This document shows, piece by piece, positions 55,494 to 63,184 of a stretch of 64,000 bases of DNA (positions are counted from its first letter, which is position 1; each line of letters begins with the position of its first letter). The position numbers and the translations under genes are program-made. The DNA lies in NCBI GenBank assembly GCA_024653485.1, contig JANLFY010000003.1:176686-240685 (forward strand), given 5' to 3'. The DNA is from Bacillota bacterium. Its GTDB lineage: Bacteria; Bacillota; SHA-98; UBA4971. Below the pieces are notes generated by a model, which worked only from the letters and a program-made list of their open reading frames with translations, had not been told where the DNA came from and ran no database searches.

Positions 55494-55914
55494 CCACCTT
55501 CAGAGTCTTCTGGAGGCTCTCTTCCATCTTCAGGAGGGTCTGGGCAGCGTATTCATCGGCCCCACTCCTTATCTCGCTCGCCTGGGCCCTCGCCTCTGCT
55601 ATTATCCTCGCCGCCTCGGCCTCCGCTGCCTTGACCACTTCCTCCTGGGAAACCAGCGCCCCAAGATGTTCCTTGGCCGACGCCCTCAACCTTTCCGCCT
55701 CGGCTGCGGCTTCGGTGAGGATGCGGTCCTTCTCCGCCAGCACCGCCTCCGCGTGCTTCACTTCCTCCGGCAACGCGATGCGTATCTGGTCCAGTAGCTC
55801 CAGCATCTCATACCTGTCCGCCAACACCCTGTTGAGGAGCGGCACCCGTCGAGCCGTCTCAATCGTTTCCTCCAGCCTGTCCAGAAGATCCACGATCTTG
55901 GTCTTACCCACCAC
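55456..55914 (-). CDS. Coiled-coil protein beside coaD
   Basis: 152 residues, nearly all helical and charged: KTKIVDLLDRLEETIETARR, EAVLAEKDRILTEAAAEAERL, VVKAAEAEAARIIAEARAQAS, ESLQKTLKVVRRGVEELKRK. The pattern resembles the coiled coil of ATP synthase b subunits or DivIVA tails, and homologues are often labelled ATPase, but no nucleotide-binding motif is present. Function unknown; position next to coaD and ylbJ is shared with other Bacillota. GTG start with GGGGGAGCA upstream. Confidence 0.75.
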   Translation of the reverse strand: MVGKTKIVDLLDRLEETIETARRVPLLNRVLADRYEMLELLDQIRIALPEEVKHAEAVLAEKDRILTEAAAEAERLRASAKEHLGALVSQEEVVKAAEAEAARIIAEARAQASEIRSGADEYAAQTLLKMEESLQKTLKVVRRGVEELKRKG

Positions 55915-55937
55915 TGCTCCCCCTCGTCACGCCCGCC

Positions 55938-56438
55938 TCACGTGGCGGGACGGAACTTGTCGGCGAGGCGGCGCGCCACTTGATCTGGCACGAAACCCCT
56001 CACGCACCCGCCGAAGCGGGCTACTTCCTTCACCATGCTCGAACTCAGGAAAGCATGCTCATTGGACGTCATCATGAAGACGGTCTCGATGCCTCCCCCG
56101 ATCTTGCGGTTCACGGAGGCCATCTGAAACTCGTATTCGAAGTCAGACAGCGCGCGCAGGCCGCGAACTATCACGCGCGCGCCGTGCTGCCGGGCGAACT
56201 CCACTAAGAGCCCGGAGAAATGTGCTATCTCCACGTTCGGCAGATGCCCGAGGGTCTCCCGCAGCATCTCGGTGCGCTCATCCACACTGAAGAGCGCGTC
56301 CTTGGCCGGGTTGTTCAACACCGCCACCACTACCTTGCCAAACACCCTCGATGCGCGCTCCGCGACGTCGATGTGACCGTTGGTCACCGGATCAAAACTG
56401 CCCGGGTACACCGCTGTGACTACTTGCATCACCCCCAT
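55938..56438 (-). CDS. coaD: Phosphopantetheine adenylyltransferase
   Basis: Makes dephospho-CoA from 4'-phosphopantetheine and ATP. About 166 residues: [22 protein letters not shown] with the nucleotidyltransferase TxGH motif, [39 protein letters not shown] and [16 protein letters not shown] at 56438 (AGGGCG upstream) or at 56429 are both possible. Overlaps the rsmD 3' end. Confidence 0.96.
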   Translation of the reverse strand: MGVMQVVTAVYPGSFDPVTNGHIDVAERASRVFGKVVVAVLNNPAKDALFSVDERTEMLRETLGHLPNVEIAHFSGLLVEFARQHGARVIVRGLRALSDFEYEFQMASVNRKIGGGIETVFMMTSNEHAFLSSSMVKEVARFGGCVRGFVPDQVARRLADKFRPAT

Positions 56439-56988
56439 CGTTCGCCCTGTAAAACGACACGAGCGTGTCACCGAATCTTTCCTGCCTTACCAATTTTACA
56501 TTCGCGCAGAGATATGGCATCTCCTGCCTACGTTCGTGCCGCGCCACTACAACACCGTCCTGCTTGACCACACCGTGTTTCGCTATGAGCTCGAGGGTCA
56601 TGGGAGCAAGGCCGTGACCATATGGAGGATCGAGAAAGACGATGTCGAAGGGTTCCTCCCTCCCCGCCAGCACGCGCACGGCCCACCTCACGTCGGCGTG
56701 GATCACCCTGGCCGGTCCCGCAAGGCAAGTCTCCTCCAGGTTCCGACGGATTACACCCACCATTCTCCGGTCACACTCGACGAAGACGACGAACGCCGCG
56801 CCCCGGCTAAGCGCCTCGATACCGACCGACCCCGTCCCGGCAAAGAGATCCAGACATCTCGCACCAGTTACGCTAGGTGCGAGGATGTCAAATATGGATT
56901 TCTTCACACTGTCCGTCATCGGGCGCGTTCTCATCCCGGGCGCACCGAGAAGCCGCTTCCCTCTTGCCTTTCCCGCTATCACGCGCAT
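56392..56988 (-). CDS. rsmD: 16S rRNA (guanine-966-N2)-methyltransferase
   Basis: About 198 residues: [36 protein letters not shown] site [19 protein letters not shown], and catalytic [15 protein letters not shown] at 56988 has no ribosome binding site, but a TATACT box sits seven bases upstream, so a leaderless transcript is possible. Pair rsmD-coaD is conserved (ylbH-ylbI). Confidence 0.94.
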   Translation of the reverse strand: MRVIAGKARGKRLLGAPGMRTRPMTDSVKKSIFDILAPSVTGARCLDLFAGTGSVGIEALSRGAAFVVFVECDRRMVGVIRRNLEETCLAGPARVIHADVRWAVRVLAGREEPFDIVFLDPPYGHGLAPMTLELIAKHGVVKQDGVVVARHERRQEMPYLCANVKLVRQERFGDTLVSFYRANDGGDASSHSGVPGQF

Positions 56989-56995
56989 CTCTGAT

Positions 56996-57020
56996 AGTAT
57001 ACCCCGTAGTAGAAAACATG
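56996..57020 (-). promoter_or_regulatory. Possible promoter of rsmD
   Basis: TATACT at 57001-56996 on the minus strand; the best upstream partner is TTGTGC with a 19-base spacer, which is weak. If used, the transcript would begin at or within a base or two of the rsmD ATG. Confidence 0.35.
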
Positions 57021-57093
57021 GCACAAATTACCATGCAAAAACCTGAATAAGCCGTCGGATGGCGCGCAAACTAGCATCGAAAGAAGAGCCGAG

Positions 57094-57117
57094 GAAAACG
57101 GCACCCAGACGGTGCCG
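57094..57117 (-). terminator. Intrinsic terminator after degV
   Basis: CGGCACC and GGTGCCG form a 7-bp stem with a GTCTG loop, followed on the minus strand by TTTTCC. It lies between degV and rsmD in a 320-base gap that contains no credible gene. A second stem, GACGGTC-GCAA-GACCGTC at 57175-57192, is also in this gap. Confidence 0.7.
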
Positions 57118-57313
57118 GGGTTCCAAAACCCTCCCCCATAAGCTCTTCCTCCGGTTTCTCCTCTCCCACGGGATGACGGTCGCAAGACCGTCGTCTTATT
57201 TCTGCCGTTGTTTTCTTCTATCATCGGCCTCGCAGCGACATCGGCATAGAAAGGCCCGGACGGGTTCACGGTCCCCCCCGGGCCGAGGAGATCGCACAGC
57301 GTGCGCCTCGCAT

Positions 57314-57348
57314 CTAGGTGCGATCCGAGCGCTGGCCGCCGCACCTAG
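57314..57348. repeat. Inverted repeat over the degV stop codon
   Basis: CTAGGTGCG (57314-57322) and CGCACCTAG (57340-57348) are perfectly complementary with a 17-base GC-rich interval. The second arm covers the degV stop codon, as the hairpin at 17759 does for another gene. No U-tract. Confidence 0.6.
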
Positions 57349-58196
57349 CTTGCGGGATGAAACGCGACAGCGATGGTGCCTGGCCCGGCGTGCGAACCGA
57401 TCACGGATCCAATCGTCGTGACTATCGTCTCCTCACAGGCAAGCTCCTTCTCTACCGCGTCTTTCACTACCGAAGCTTCATCGGGTGACGCGGCGTGAAC
57501 GACCGCCACTCTCAGTCTCTTGTCGGCAGGCGCATGCTTTCCCACCGCATCGACCAGTCTCGCCAGGATCTTCTGCCTTGAGCCACGCACCTTCTCGTAG
57601 GGTGCCACCTCTCCGTCTTGCATCCAAAGAAGCGGACGTATCGACAGCAACGTGCCGAGGAACGCAGTGGCCTTCCCTATCCGCCCGTTCTTCTCAAGGT
57701 ACTCGAGGGTATCCACCGTGAAGAAGACCTTCGTGATCCCGATGAGCTCCTCAACCCTCGCCACGATCTCTCCCATTCCCGCGCCGGCCGCGGCCATCCT
57801 TGCCGCCTCCAAGACCAGAAGGCCCGTGGCGGCAGACGCAAGTCGTCCGTCGATCACGCGGACCGGTGCCCCTTTCAACTCTCCTGCGGCGATGACCGCG
57901 GACTGATACGTCCCTGACAGCTTGCTCGAAAGATGGATGGACACGACTCCGTCCGACCTCGAGACGAGCTGCTCGTACACGACAGCGAAGTCGCGCGGCG
58001 ATGGTTGGGAGGTTCTCGGGAGGACACTGGTCGAGGCCAGTTTGGCGTAGAACTCCTCGCTCGAGAGGTCCACACCGTCGCGGTAGACCTCGTCCCCGAA
58101 GTGCACGAAAAGCGGCACGACCGTGATCCCTAACTCCCTGTACAGGTGCGGCGGAAGATCGGCGGTGGAGTCCGTCACTACCGCAATCTTGGCCAC
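57345..58196 (-). CDS. DegV-family fatty-acid-binding protein (FakB-like)
   Basis: 283 residues. DegV/FakB proteins bind a fatty acid and present its carboxylate to the kinase FakA. Typical motifs: VVTDSTADLPP near the N-terminus, SQPSPRDFAVVYEQL, VVSIHLSSKLSGTYQSA, VRVIDGRLASAATGLLVLEAA, LEYLEKNGRIGKATAFLGTLLSIRPLL. GTG with GGAGGAGG upstream. It follows fakA by about 150 bases, which supports a FakB function for this one. Confidence 0.93.
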   Translation of the reverse strand: MAKIAVVTDSTADLPPHLYRELGITVVPLFVHFGDEVYRDGVDLSSEEFYAKLASTSVLPRTSQPSPRDFAVVYEQLVSRSDGVVSIHLSSKLSGTYQSAVIAAGELKGAPVRVIDGRLASAATGLLVLEAARMAAAGAGMGEIVARVEELIGITKVFFTVDTLEYLEKNGRIGKATAFLGTLLSIRPLLWMQDGEVAPYEKVRGSRQKILARLVDAVGKHAPADKRLRVAVVHAASPDEASVVKDAVEKELACEETIVTTIGSVIGSHAGPGTIAVAFHPAS

Positions 58197-58347
58197 AGGC
58201 CTCCTCCTCCTTCTTGCTGCATACGAGACGCGACCCGAAAGCCAGCACGAGTCCCGGATCTACCGCGCGAGCCCCACCATGTCTCGACGACGCCCGGTCA
58301 GCCCGAAGCCCGTGAAGCAATCCCATGATCCAGCCCCGAGTGTCCCT

Positions 58348-60093
58348 CTACTCGGCGGACATGATGTAGTAGTACAGCGGCTGCCCGCCGTAGTGCACCT
58401 CTACCTCGCAGTGGGGATAGATGTCGGAAAGCCGCTCCCCAAGCGCCTGTGCTTCGGTGGCGCTCACGTCCTGCCCGTAATAGAGCGTGAGCAGAGAGCT
58501 CTCCTCCGTCACCATCTGGCTCGCGAGGCTCATTGCCACCTCATCGCGGTCCTTCCCCGCCGCGCAGATGTCCCCATCCTTGATTCCAATGACGTCGTTC
58601 TGGTCTATCGAAAACCCGTTCACGCTCGAACTGCGCACCGCGTACGTCACTTCGCCGGTGCTCACATGGCTCAGAGCCTCGTTCATTGCTCGCGCATTCG
58701 CGGCGATGTCGGACGCGGCGTTGAAAGCGACCAGTGCTGCAACTCCTTGGGGGATGGTCTTCGTTGGGACGACGGAAATCGCCTTGTCCTCCACAAACTC
58801 CCTGACCCTGTCAGCAGTGAGGATCACGTTGCTGTTGTTAGGAAGGATGATCACGCTCTTGGCGTTGACTCGTCGGGCAGCGTTGGCGAGCTCTTCGATG
58901 GAAGGATTCATGGTCTGTCCACCCTCGACCACGACGTCGGCGCCCAGGCTCCGGAGGATGGTCGCCAGCCCCTCGCCCACAGCGACTGCGACTATCCCCA
59001 CGGGCTTCTCGACCGCCTCGGGTCGGGGTCTCGCTTCAGCGGGCACGCTCACCCCGGCCCGCGCCGCGCGCGTCTCAAGCAGACCGCCGTTCCGCTGTCC
59101 GCCGACCCCGACCGGACGCCCGGGAGGGCCCATCGCCTCGAACTCATCATGTTGGTCAGCCATGTTGTTTATCTGAATCTCGTGAAGGTCCCCGAGGCGC
59201 AGGCAGTACTCAAGGACGCGACCGGGATGGTTCGTGTGCACGTGGACCTTGGCGACGTCGCTCGTTCCCACCACGAGCAGACAATCCCCGGCGTCGGCCA
59301 ACTCCTGCCGGATGCGGTCGAGGGGCAGAGACCTCCCCTTGAGGAGGAACTCTGTACAGTAGCGGAACCTGAGGCTCTCTTTGACCGTCGCCTCTGACTG
59401 CGCCTGCCGCGCAGCCTGACTGGACCCCGTTGCGCGGGCGACCTGAAGCAGGGGCTCCTGACGGCCCGCAGTCATTTCCCCCCGGAGGGCTTTCACCGCG
59501 CCCTCCCAGAAGAACACCAACCCCTGCCCCCCGGCGTCGACCACGCCGGCCTCTCTCAACGTCGGGAGCAGTTCCGGCGTCCGCTCAAGCGCGGCGCGCG
59601 CGTCCTCGAGCACCTTCTCCGCAAGCGCCAGCACGTCGAGGCCTGCCCGTACGCCTTGCGTCGCGGAACGGGCTGCCTCCCGCGCCACGGTCAACATGGT
59701 CCCCTCGACAGGCTTCATGACGGCCTTGTAGGCCATGGCAGCCGCGCTCTGCAGAGCCTGCGCGAGGTCCTGAGCCCGAAGTTGAGCCTTGCCCTCGACC
59801 CCTTTCGCGAAACCCCTGAGAAGCTGCGAGAGTATCACGCCCGAGTTGCCCCGCGCCCCCATCAGGGAGCCCATGGCTGCAGCGTCCGCCACCTCCGAGA
59901 GCGTCGTCCCGCCCGCCTTCTCCGCCTCGCGCACGGCGGACAGCAAGGTAAGGTGCATATTCGTCCCAGTGTCGCCGTCGGGAACCGGGAACACATTGAG
60001 AGAGTTCACGAATTCCTTGTTCGCCCCAAGCCATTCGGTGCCGGCCGCGATCGCGCGCGCAAGATCACCAGCATCTAGCAAATCACGCCCCAA
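58348..60093 (-). CDS. fakA: Fatty-acid kinase FakA (DAK2 domain, YloV)
   Basis: ATP-dependent kinase that phosphorylates fatty acids held by FakB, feeding PlsX/PlsY. About 581 residues: N-terminal DhaL/DAK2 domain (LNVFPVPDGDTGTNMHLTL with metal-binding Asp residues; GARGNSGVILSQLLRGF; EGTMLTVAREAA), a middle domain (RYCTEFLLKGRSLPLDRIR; GDCLLVVGTSDVAKVHVHTNHPG), a Pro/Arg-rich linker near residue 310-345 and a C-terminal DegV-like domain (IILPNNSNVILTADRV). TTG at 60093 has AGGAGGT seven bases upstream and avoids overlap; ATG-type start at 60141 overlaps asp23. Confidence 0.94.
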   Translation of the reverse strand: MGRDLLDAGDLARAIAAGTEWLGANKEFVNSLNVFPVPDGDTGTNMHLTLLSAVREAEKAGGTTLSEVADAAAMGSLMGARGNSGVILSQLLRGFAKGVEGKAQLRAQDLAQALQSAAAMAYKAVMKPVEGTMLTVAREAARSATQGVRAGLDVLALAEKVLEDARAALERTPELLPTLREAGVVDAGGQGLVFFWEGAVKALRGEMTAGRQEPLLQVARATGSSQAARQAQSEATVKESLRFRYCTEFLLKGRSLPLDRIRQELADAGDCLLVVGTSDVAKVHVHTNHPGRVLEYCLRLGDLHEIQINNMADQHDEFEAMGPPGRPVGVGGQRNGGLLETRAARAGVSVPAEARPRPEAVEKPVGIVAVAVGEGLATILRSLGADVVVEGGQTMNPSIEELANAARRVNAKSVIILPNNSNVILTADRVREFVEDKAISVVPTKTIPQGVAALVAFNAASDIAANARAMNEALSHVSTGEVTYAVRSSSVNGFSIDQNDVIGIKDGDICAAGKDRDEVAMSLASQMVTEESSLLTLYYGQDVSATEAQALGERLSDIYPHCEVEVHYGGQPLYYYIMSAE

Positions 60094-60115
60094 CGCGCCA
60101 ACCTCCTGTTGCCGG

Positions 60116-60493
60116 TCACGTGCGCTTATCCTGTCGGACATGCGTCACCCTCACACCCTGAACAGTGATGTTCACTCTCGCCACCTTGAGGCCGGTCATG
60201 CTTTCAACCACGTAGCGAACCTTGTCCATGACGTTCTGAGCGACCTCGGTGATCTTCGTGCCGTACTCGACGATGATGTACAGGTCTATGACGACCTCAT
60301 CGCCGGCCAGCTTCACCTCGACGCCGCGGCTCAGGTTCTCGACGCCGAGGAGCTCCGCGATCCCGTCCTGGATGTTCCGTGAGGCCATTCCGACCAGGCC
60401 ATAGCACTCAGTCGCGGCCATGCCCGCGACGAGCGCGATCACCTCGTCTGAGATGGTTATCTGGCCAAGCTCGGTGCTGACGTCTCTGCCCAT
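60116..60493 (-). CDS. yloU: Asp23/Gls24-family protein (YloU)
   Basis: 125 residues. GQITISDEVIALVAGMAATECYGLVGMAS at the N-terminus and VVIDLYIIVEYGTKITEVAQNVMDKVRYVVESMTGLKVARVNITVQGVRV are the Asp23 signature. Proteins of this family are linked to envelope stress and, next to fakA, to lipid metabolism; no enzymatic role known. Classic order rpmB-yloU-yloV, here with rpmB divergent. Confidence 0.94.
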   Translation of the reverse strand: MGRDVSTELGQITISDEVIALVAGMAATECYGLVGMASRNIQDGIAELLGVENLSRGVEVKLAGDEVVIDLYIIVEYGTKITEVAQNVMDKVRYVVESMTGLKVARVNITVQGVRVTHVRQDKRT

Positions 60494-60844
60494 GAACCGC
60501 CATACCCCCTGCCGTGCCCCACGAAACGGAGCCCAGGTAAGAAAGCCAGCCGCTTCTACATTCTCCGCACCAGGTGAAATTCCTTTTCGCTATCCTATGC
60601 ACGTCGACGCCGTGTTTAGAATGCCCTCATTCCTGAGGAGCCTCTGCGCTCGAATACGACCGCGCCAAAGTCACGGATCCAGACCCACCGCACGAACCCT
60701 TCGAGCCCCGCCTTCCAGCGATGCCCCGAAAGCCGCGGCGCGCACCGGCGGCCTCAGCCCTCGCTGTGGCGTAACCTATCTCGGCATCGGCTCACGCCAG
60801 CCCCAGCGCGCGGGCGGGGGACAAACCCGGCTTCCCCGTGCCGC
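60494..60844. other. Gap between yloU and rpmB promoters
   Basis: About 350 bases without a credible gene. If the minus-strand promoter near 60864-60892 is real, this is a long untranslated leader of yloU-fakA. I see no known riboswitch motif in it. Confidence 0.4.
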
Positions 60845-60873
60845 TTGCGCAGCCTGCGTCGCTATGATACAAT
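60845..60873 (+). promoter_or_regulatory. Promoter of rpmB
   Basis: TTGCGC at 60845-60850, 17-base spacer, TACAAT at 60868-60873; leader of about 32 bases to the rpmB start with AAGGAGGTG. A minus-strand box pair overlaps it. Confidence 0.7.
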
Positions 60874-60892
60874 ACACGTCGGGTCTTTGCAA
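60864..60892 (-). promoter_or_regulatory. Possible minus-strand promoter for yloU-fakA-degV
   Basis: TTGCAA at 60892-60887, 17-base spacer, TATCAT at 60869-60864. Its -10 overlaps the -10 of the rpmB promoter, so the two could not be occupied at once. The leader to yloU would be about 365 bases. Confidence 0.35.
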
Positions 60893-60911
60893 GACAAGGA
60901 GGTGCTCGTTC

Positions 60912-61103
60912 GTGTCGTACCGGTGCGAGATCTGCGGCAAGAGCCCGCATGTTGGCAGACAGGTGAGCCACTCGGACATCAAGACTCCTCGCAAGTGGCT
61001 GCCGAACGTCCGTCGCGTGAAAGCCCTCGTCAACGGCGCCCCGAAGCGCATCTATGTGTGCACTAGGTGCTTGCGCTCCGGAAAAGTGGAGCGCGCCCAT
61101 TAG
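60912..61103 (+). CDS. rpmB: 50S ribosomal protein L28, zinc-binding form
   Basis: 63 residues: SYRCEICGKSPHVGRQVSHS, TPRKWLPNVRRV and YVCTRCLRSGKV. Two CxxC pairs make this the zinc (C+) paralogue. GTG at 60912 with AAGGAGGTG seven bases upstream. Long upstream in-frame codons are not part of it. Divergent from yloU-fakA. Confidence 0.95.
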   Translation: MSYRCEICGKSPHVGRQVSHSDIKTPRKWLPNVRRVKALVNGAPKRIYVCTRCLRSGKVERAH

Positions 61104-61460
61104 TCACCCTAGCCTCGTGTCCCACCTGAAGACTCATGGTGCTTCGGCAGAGCCCGTGCCCGGCGTCTCCCGGAACCCGATACCGCTCGATGGCTTGCTT
61201 GCCGCGCCATCCGGCCGGACGGGTTCTTGTCGTTTTCGCGTGCCACTTTGCGTGCCCGGAGCCCGGAGAAAGATCGGGAGGCATACCCGGGTAAGCACCC
61301 CGGGTAAGTACGCTGGCAGCGCGTGTCTCGGCCGGGCGCAGCCATACCTGGCCTCGGCGAGGCCTTCCTTGCGCCCATGCTCGGTGCACGGAGGGAGCCA
61401 GGGCGCTGTCGGGCGCCTGAGTCCGCGCGATAGGCGGCGTCACAAGCGCCCCACTTCGCT
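61104..61460. other. Gap between rpmB and the resA-like gene
   Basis: About 357 bases between two 3' ends, no credible gene. Holds GGCCTC-GGC-GAGGCC followed by TTCCTT at 61350-61370 (possible plus-strand terminator for rpmB, about 250 bases after its stop) and two copies of CCCGGGTAAG near 61287-61307. Confidence 0.4.
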
Positions 61461-61991
61461 TTAGAGCAGCGGTTTCACGATTTCCTCGAGCTCTGCGCGA
61501 CTCGTCATCCCCACGATCCGCGACCTGATTGTCCCAGACCTGTCCACGATGACGGTGGTCGGTATCGCCTCGACTTCATATGCGTTTGCGACGTCTCCTG
61601 AGAAGTCGCAGACGATGGGGAAATCCATCTGAGCGTCCTTTGCGAAATCTCTCACGTGGTCCTCTGGCTCTCGAAGGTTCACCGCCAGCACAACGACTCC
61701 CTTGTCTTTGAAATCATCGTGGAAGCCAACAAGGTCTGGAATCTCCTCCCTGCACGGCGGGCACCATGTGGCCCAGAAATTCACGACTGCCACGGCCTTG
61801 TCCCGGTAACTTGCGAGAGAGACTTCGGTTCCATCGAGAGCCCTGAGTGTGAAGTTGGGCGCGAGCCCACCCTCTCCCGTCGACGGCGAAGGCCCTATCC
61901 CCGTGCCCTGCGGCCGGTTGGTGACTACGTACCCGACGGTGCCAGTGATAAGGAGAATACCGATGAGCAGGAGCATTCTTTTCGTTCGCAA
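61461..61991 (-). CDS. TlpA/ResA-type thiol-disulfide oxidoreductase
   Basis: 176 residues. Signal-anchor (MLLLIGILLITGTVGYVV), then a thioredoxin-fold domain outside the membrane: APNFTLRALDGTEVSLASYRDKAVAVVNFWATWCPPCREEIPDL with the CPPC active site and EVEAIPTTVIVDRSG with the cis-Pro. ResA-like proteins reduce apocytochrome c or other exported thiols; no cytochrome genes are in the window. Monocistronic by appearance, from a promoter with an operator-like palindrome. Confidence 0.92.
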   Translation of the reverse strand: MRTKRMLLLIGILLITGTVGYVVTNRPQGTGIGPSPSTGEGGLAPNFTLRALDGTEVSLASYRDKAVAVVNFWATWCPPCREEIPDLVGFHDDFKDKGVVVLAVNLREPEDHVRDFAKDAQMDFPIVCDFSGDVANAYEVEAIPTTVIVDRSGTIRSRIVGMTSRAELEEIVKPLL

Positions 61992-62032
61992 TTGTCCCCC
62001 TCCCTTGAAAGTTTCTGAGGCGTCTCGGCTCC

Positions 62033-62061
62033 ATCATAATACCCCATAGGGTATATTGCAA
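62033..62061 (-). promoter_or_regulatory. Promoter of the resA-like gene with palindromic spacer
   Basis: TTGCAA at 62061-62056, 17-base spacer, TATGAT at 62038-62033. Within the spacer is ATACCC-CATA-GGGTAT (62039-62054, plus-strand reading), a perfect 6-base inverted repeat that fills the gap between -35 and -10. The sequence resembles CsoR/CstR-family operators (ATACCC...GGGTAT). Confidence 0.8.
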
Positions 62062-62171
62062 TGCGTTCTTCTAGCTCCGTGCCGCAACCGCACACCGGAC
62101 TCACCCTGTGCCCAGAGATGCAAAGAGCGCACGGAAACCCCGTGCGCTCCACACCGCCGAATCGGGGCGGG

Positions 62172-63110
62172 TCAAGGCTGGGGAATCGCGAGCCCTGGAA
62201 CCCCGTGATCGGAGACCTTGACATCCGGATAGGTGTCCTTGATGATCTCCGTTATCGTCCGGATGGACCTGATCTTCAGCCTCGCGAGGTCCGCGAGAGC
62301 GGCCTCGGACGCGCCCCACGGCGCGTACATTCCCACGCTCGTGCCGCTCTCCATCTTGAAATAGCACGGCGCGGCGACCCTGGCTATCTCAGGGGTCTCA
62401 TAGAACCTGTTCATGCCACCCCAGGTATCGAATATCTGAACGTGGACGTCCATGGGAATATCGATGACCTTCCTCATCGCGGCCAAGGCGGCAAGGGAGC
62501 TGTCAGCAATTGGGTTGAAGGTACCCGCCCCAAGGCCCTGCAACAGCCTTGCCCCTGCGGCGTTGGCATGACCGGCGAATATCGACACTTTGAACGTCAC
62601 GTCCTGAGGTAGATCGCCGTTCTTCTTCATCTCGTTCAGCACCATGAGAACGCCCTCATCCCACACCAGGAACCCGCGGAACCCTATGTCCACGGCACGC
62701 ATCACGTCGTACACGAAGTGCGCGACCATATCGCAGCCTCGCAGTCGCATGCCGCAGACGGCCCCTTCAGGGGTGGCGATCTGCCTCCCTGAATACCACG
62801 TCGGCCTCGGCCCGGGAGTGAGGATGACCTCGATCCTCTCGTCGTGGGCCACCCTTGCGAACTCAGCAAGCTCATCGCGAGTAGCCCAAGTCGCCCCCCG
62901 TACCACTGATATGGCTCTGTGGAACGGAACCCTTTGCTTCTTGGCCTCATCAACACAAGCTCTGAGGACCGCCGTGGTCTCGATACCCGAGACTTCCACG
63001 CGCCAGTGCGCCCCGTCGGGGAACCTCTTCGTCGAACTCGGCAGTTCTGCCAAGTCGCGGCCTGGAATGCCAGCCCGCTCCAGAGCTTCGCGCACGCTCC
63101 TCATATCCAA
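62172..63110 (-). CDS. Possible TIM-barrel protein of unknown function, beside panB
   Basis: About 312 residues, soluble. Alternating hydrophobic strands and helices: FRGFLVWDEGVLMVLNEM, FKVSIFAGHANAAGARLLQGLG, MDVHVQIFDTWGGMNRFYETPEIARV, CYFKMESGTSV. The overall look suggests a TIM barrel and is remotely like U32-peptidase or Ser/Thr-type lyase proteins, but I cannot name it. Conserved-looking clusters: TPGPRPTWYSGRQIATPEG, RGCDMVAHFVYDVMRAVD, GMYAPWGASE. TTG at 63110 with GGAGGTG seven bases upstream. Follows panB by about 75 bases; may be cotranscribed. Confidence 0.7.
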   Translation of the reverse strand: MDMRSVREALERAGIPGRDLAELPSSTKRFPDGAHWRVEVSGIETTAVLRACVDEAKKQRVPFHRAISVVRGATWATRDELAEFARVAHDERIEVILTPGPRPTWYSGRQIATPEGAVCGMRLRGCDMVAHFVYDVMRAVDIGFRGFLVWDEGVLMVLNEMKKNGDLPQDVTFKVSIFAGHANAAGARLLQGLGAGTFNPIADSSLAALAAMRKVIDIPMDVHVQIFDTWGGMNRFYETPEIARVAAPCYFKMESGTSVGMYAPWGASEAALADLARLKIRSIRTITEIIKDTYPDVKVSDHGVPGLAIPQP

Positions 63111-63184
63111 GTGGCAACACCTCCGTGCAGCACATGTCCCTCCGGACTCCTCCGCCCGCCTGAGCGTTCGCCGGCTGTCGGCTG

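Noticed and set aside
60420-60911. In-frame 164-codon upstream extension of rpmB
   Set aside because: L28 starts at the GTG at 60912 with AAGGAGGTG; the extension overlaps yloU antisense and the rpmB promoter.
61287-61307. Two copies of CCCGGGTAAG as a possible repeat array start
   Set aside because: Only two copies, no further units or spacer regularity; not a CRISPR or mobile element sign.
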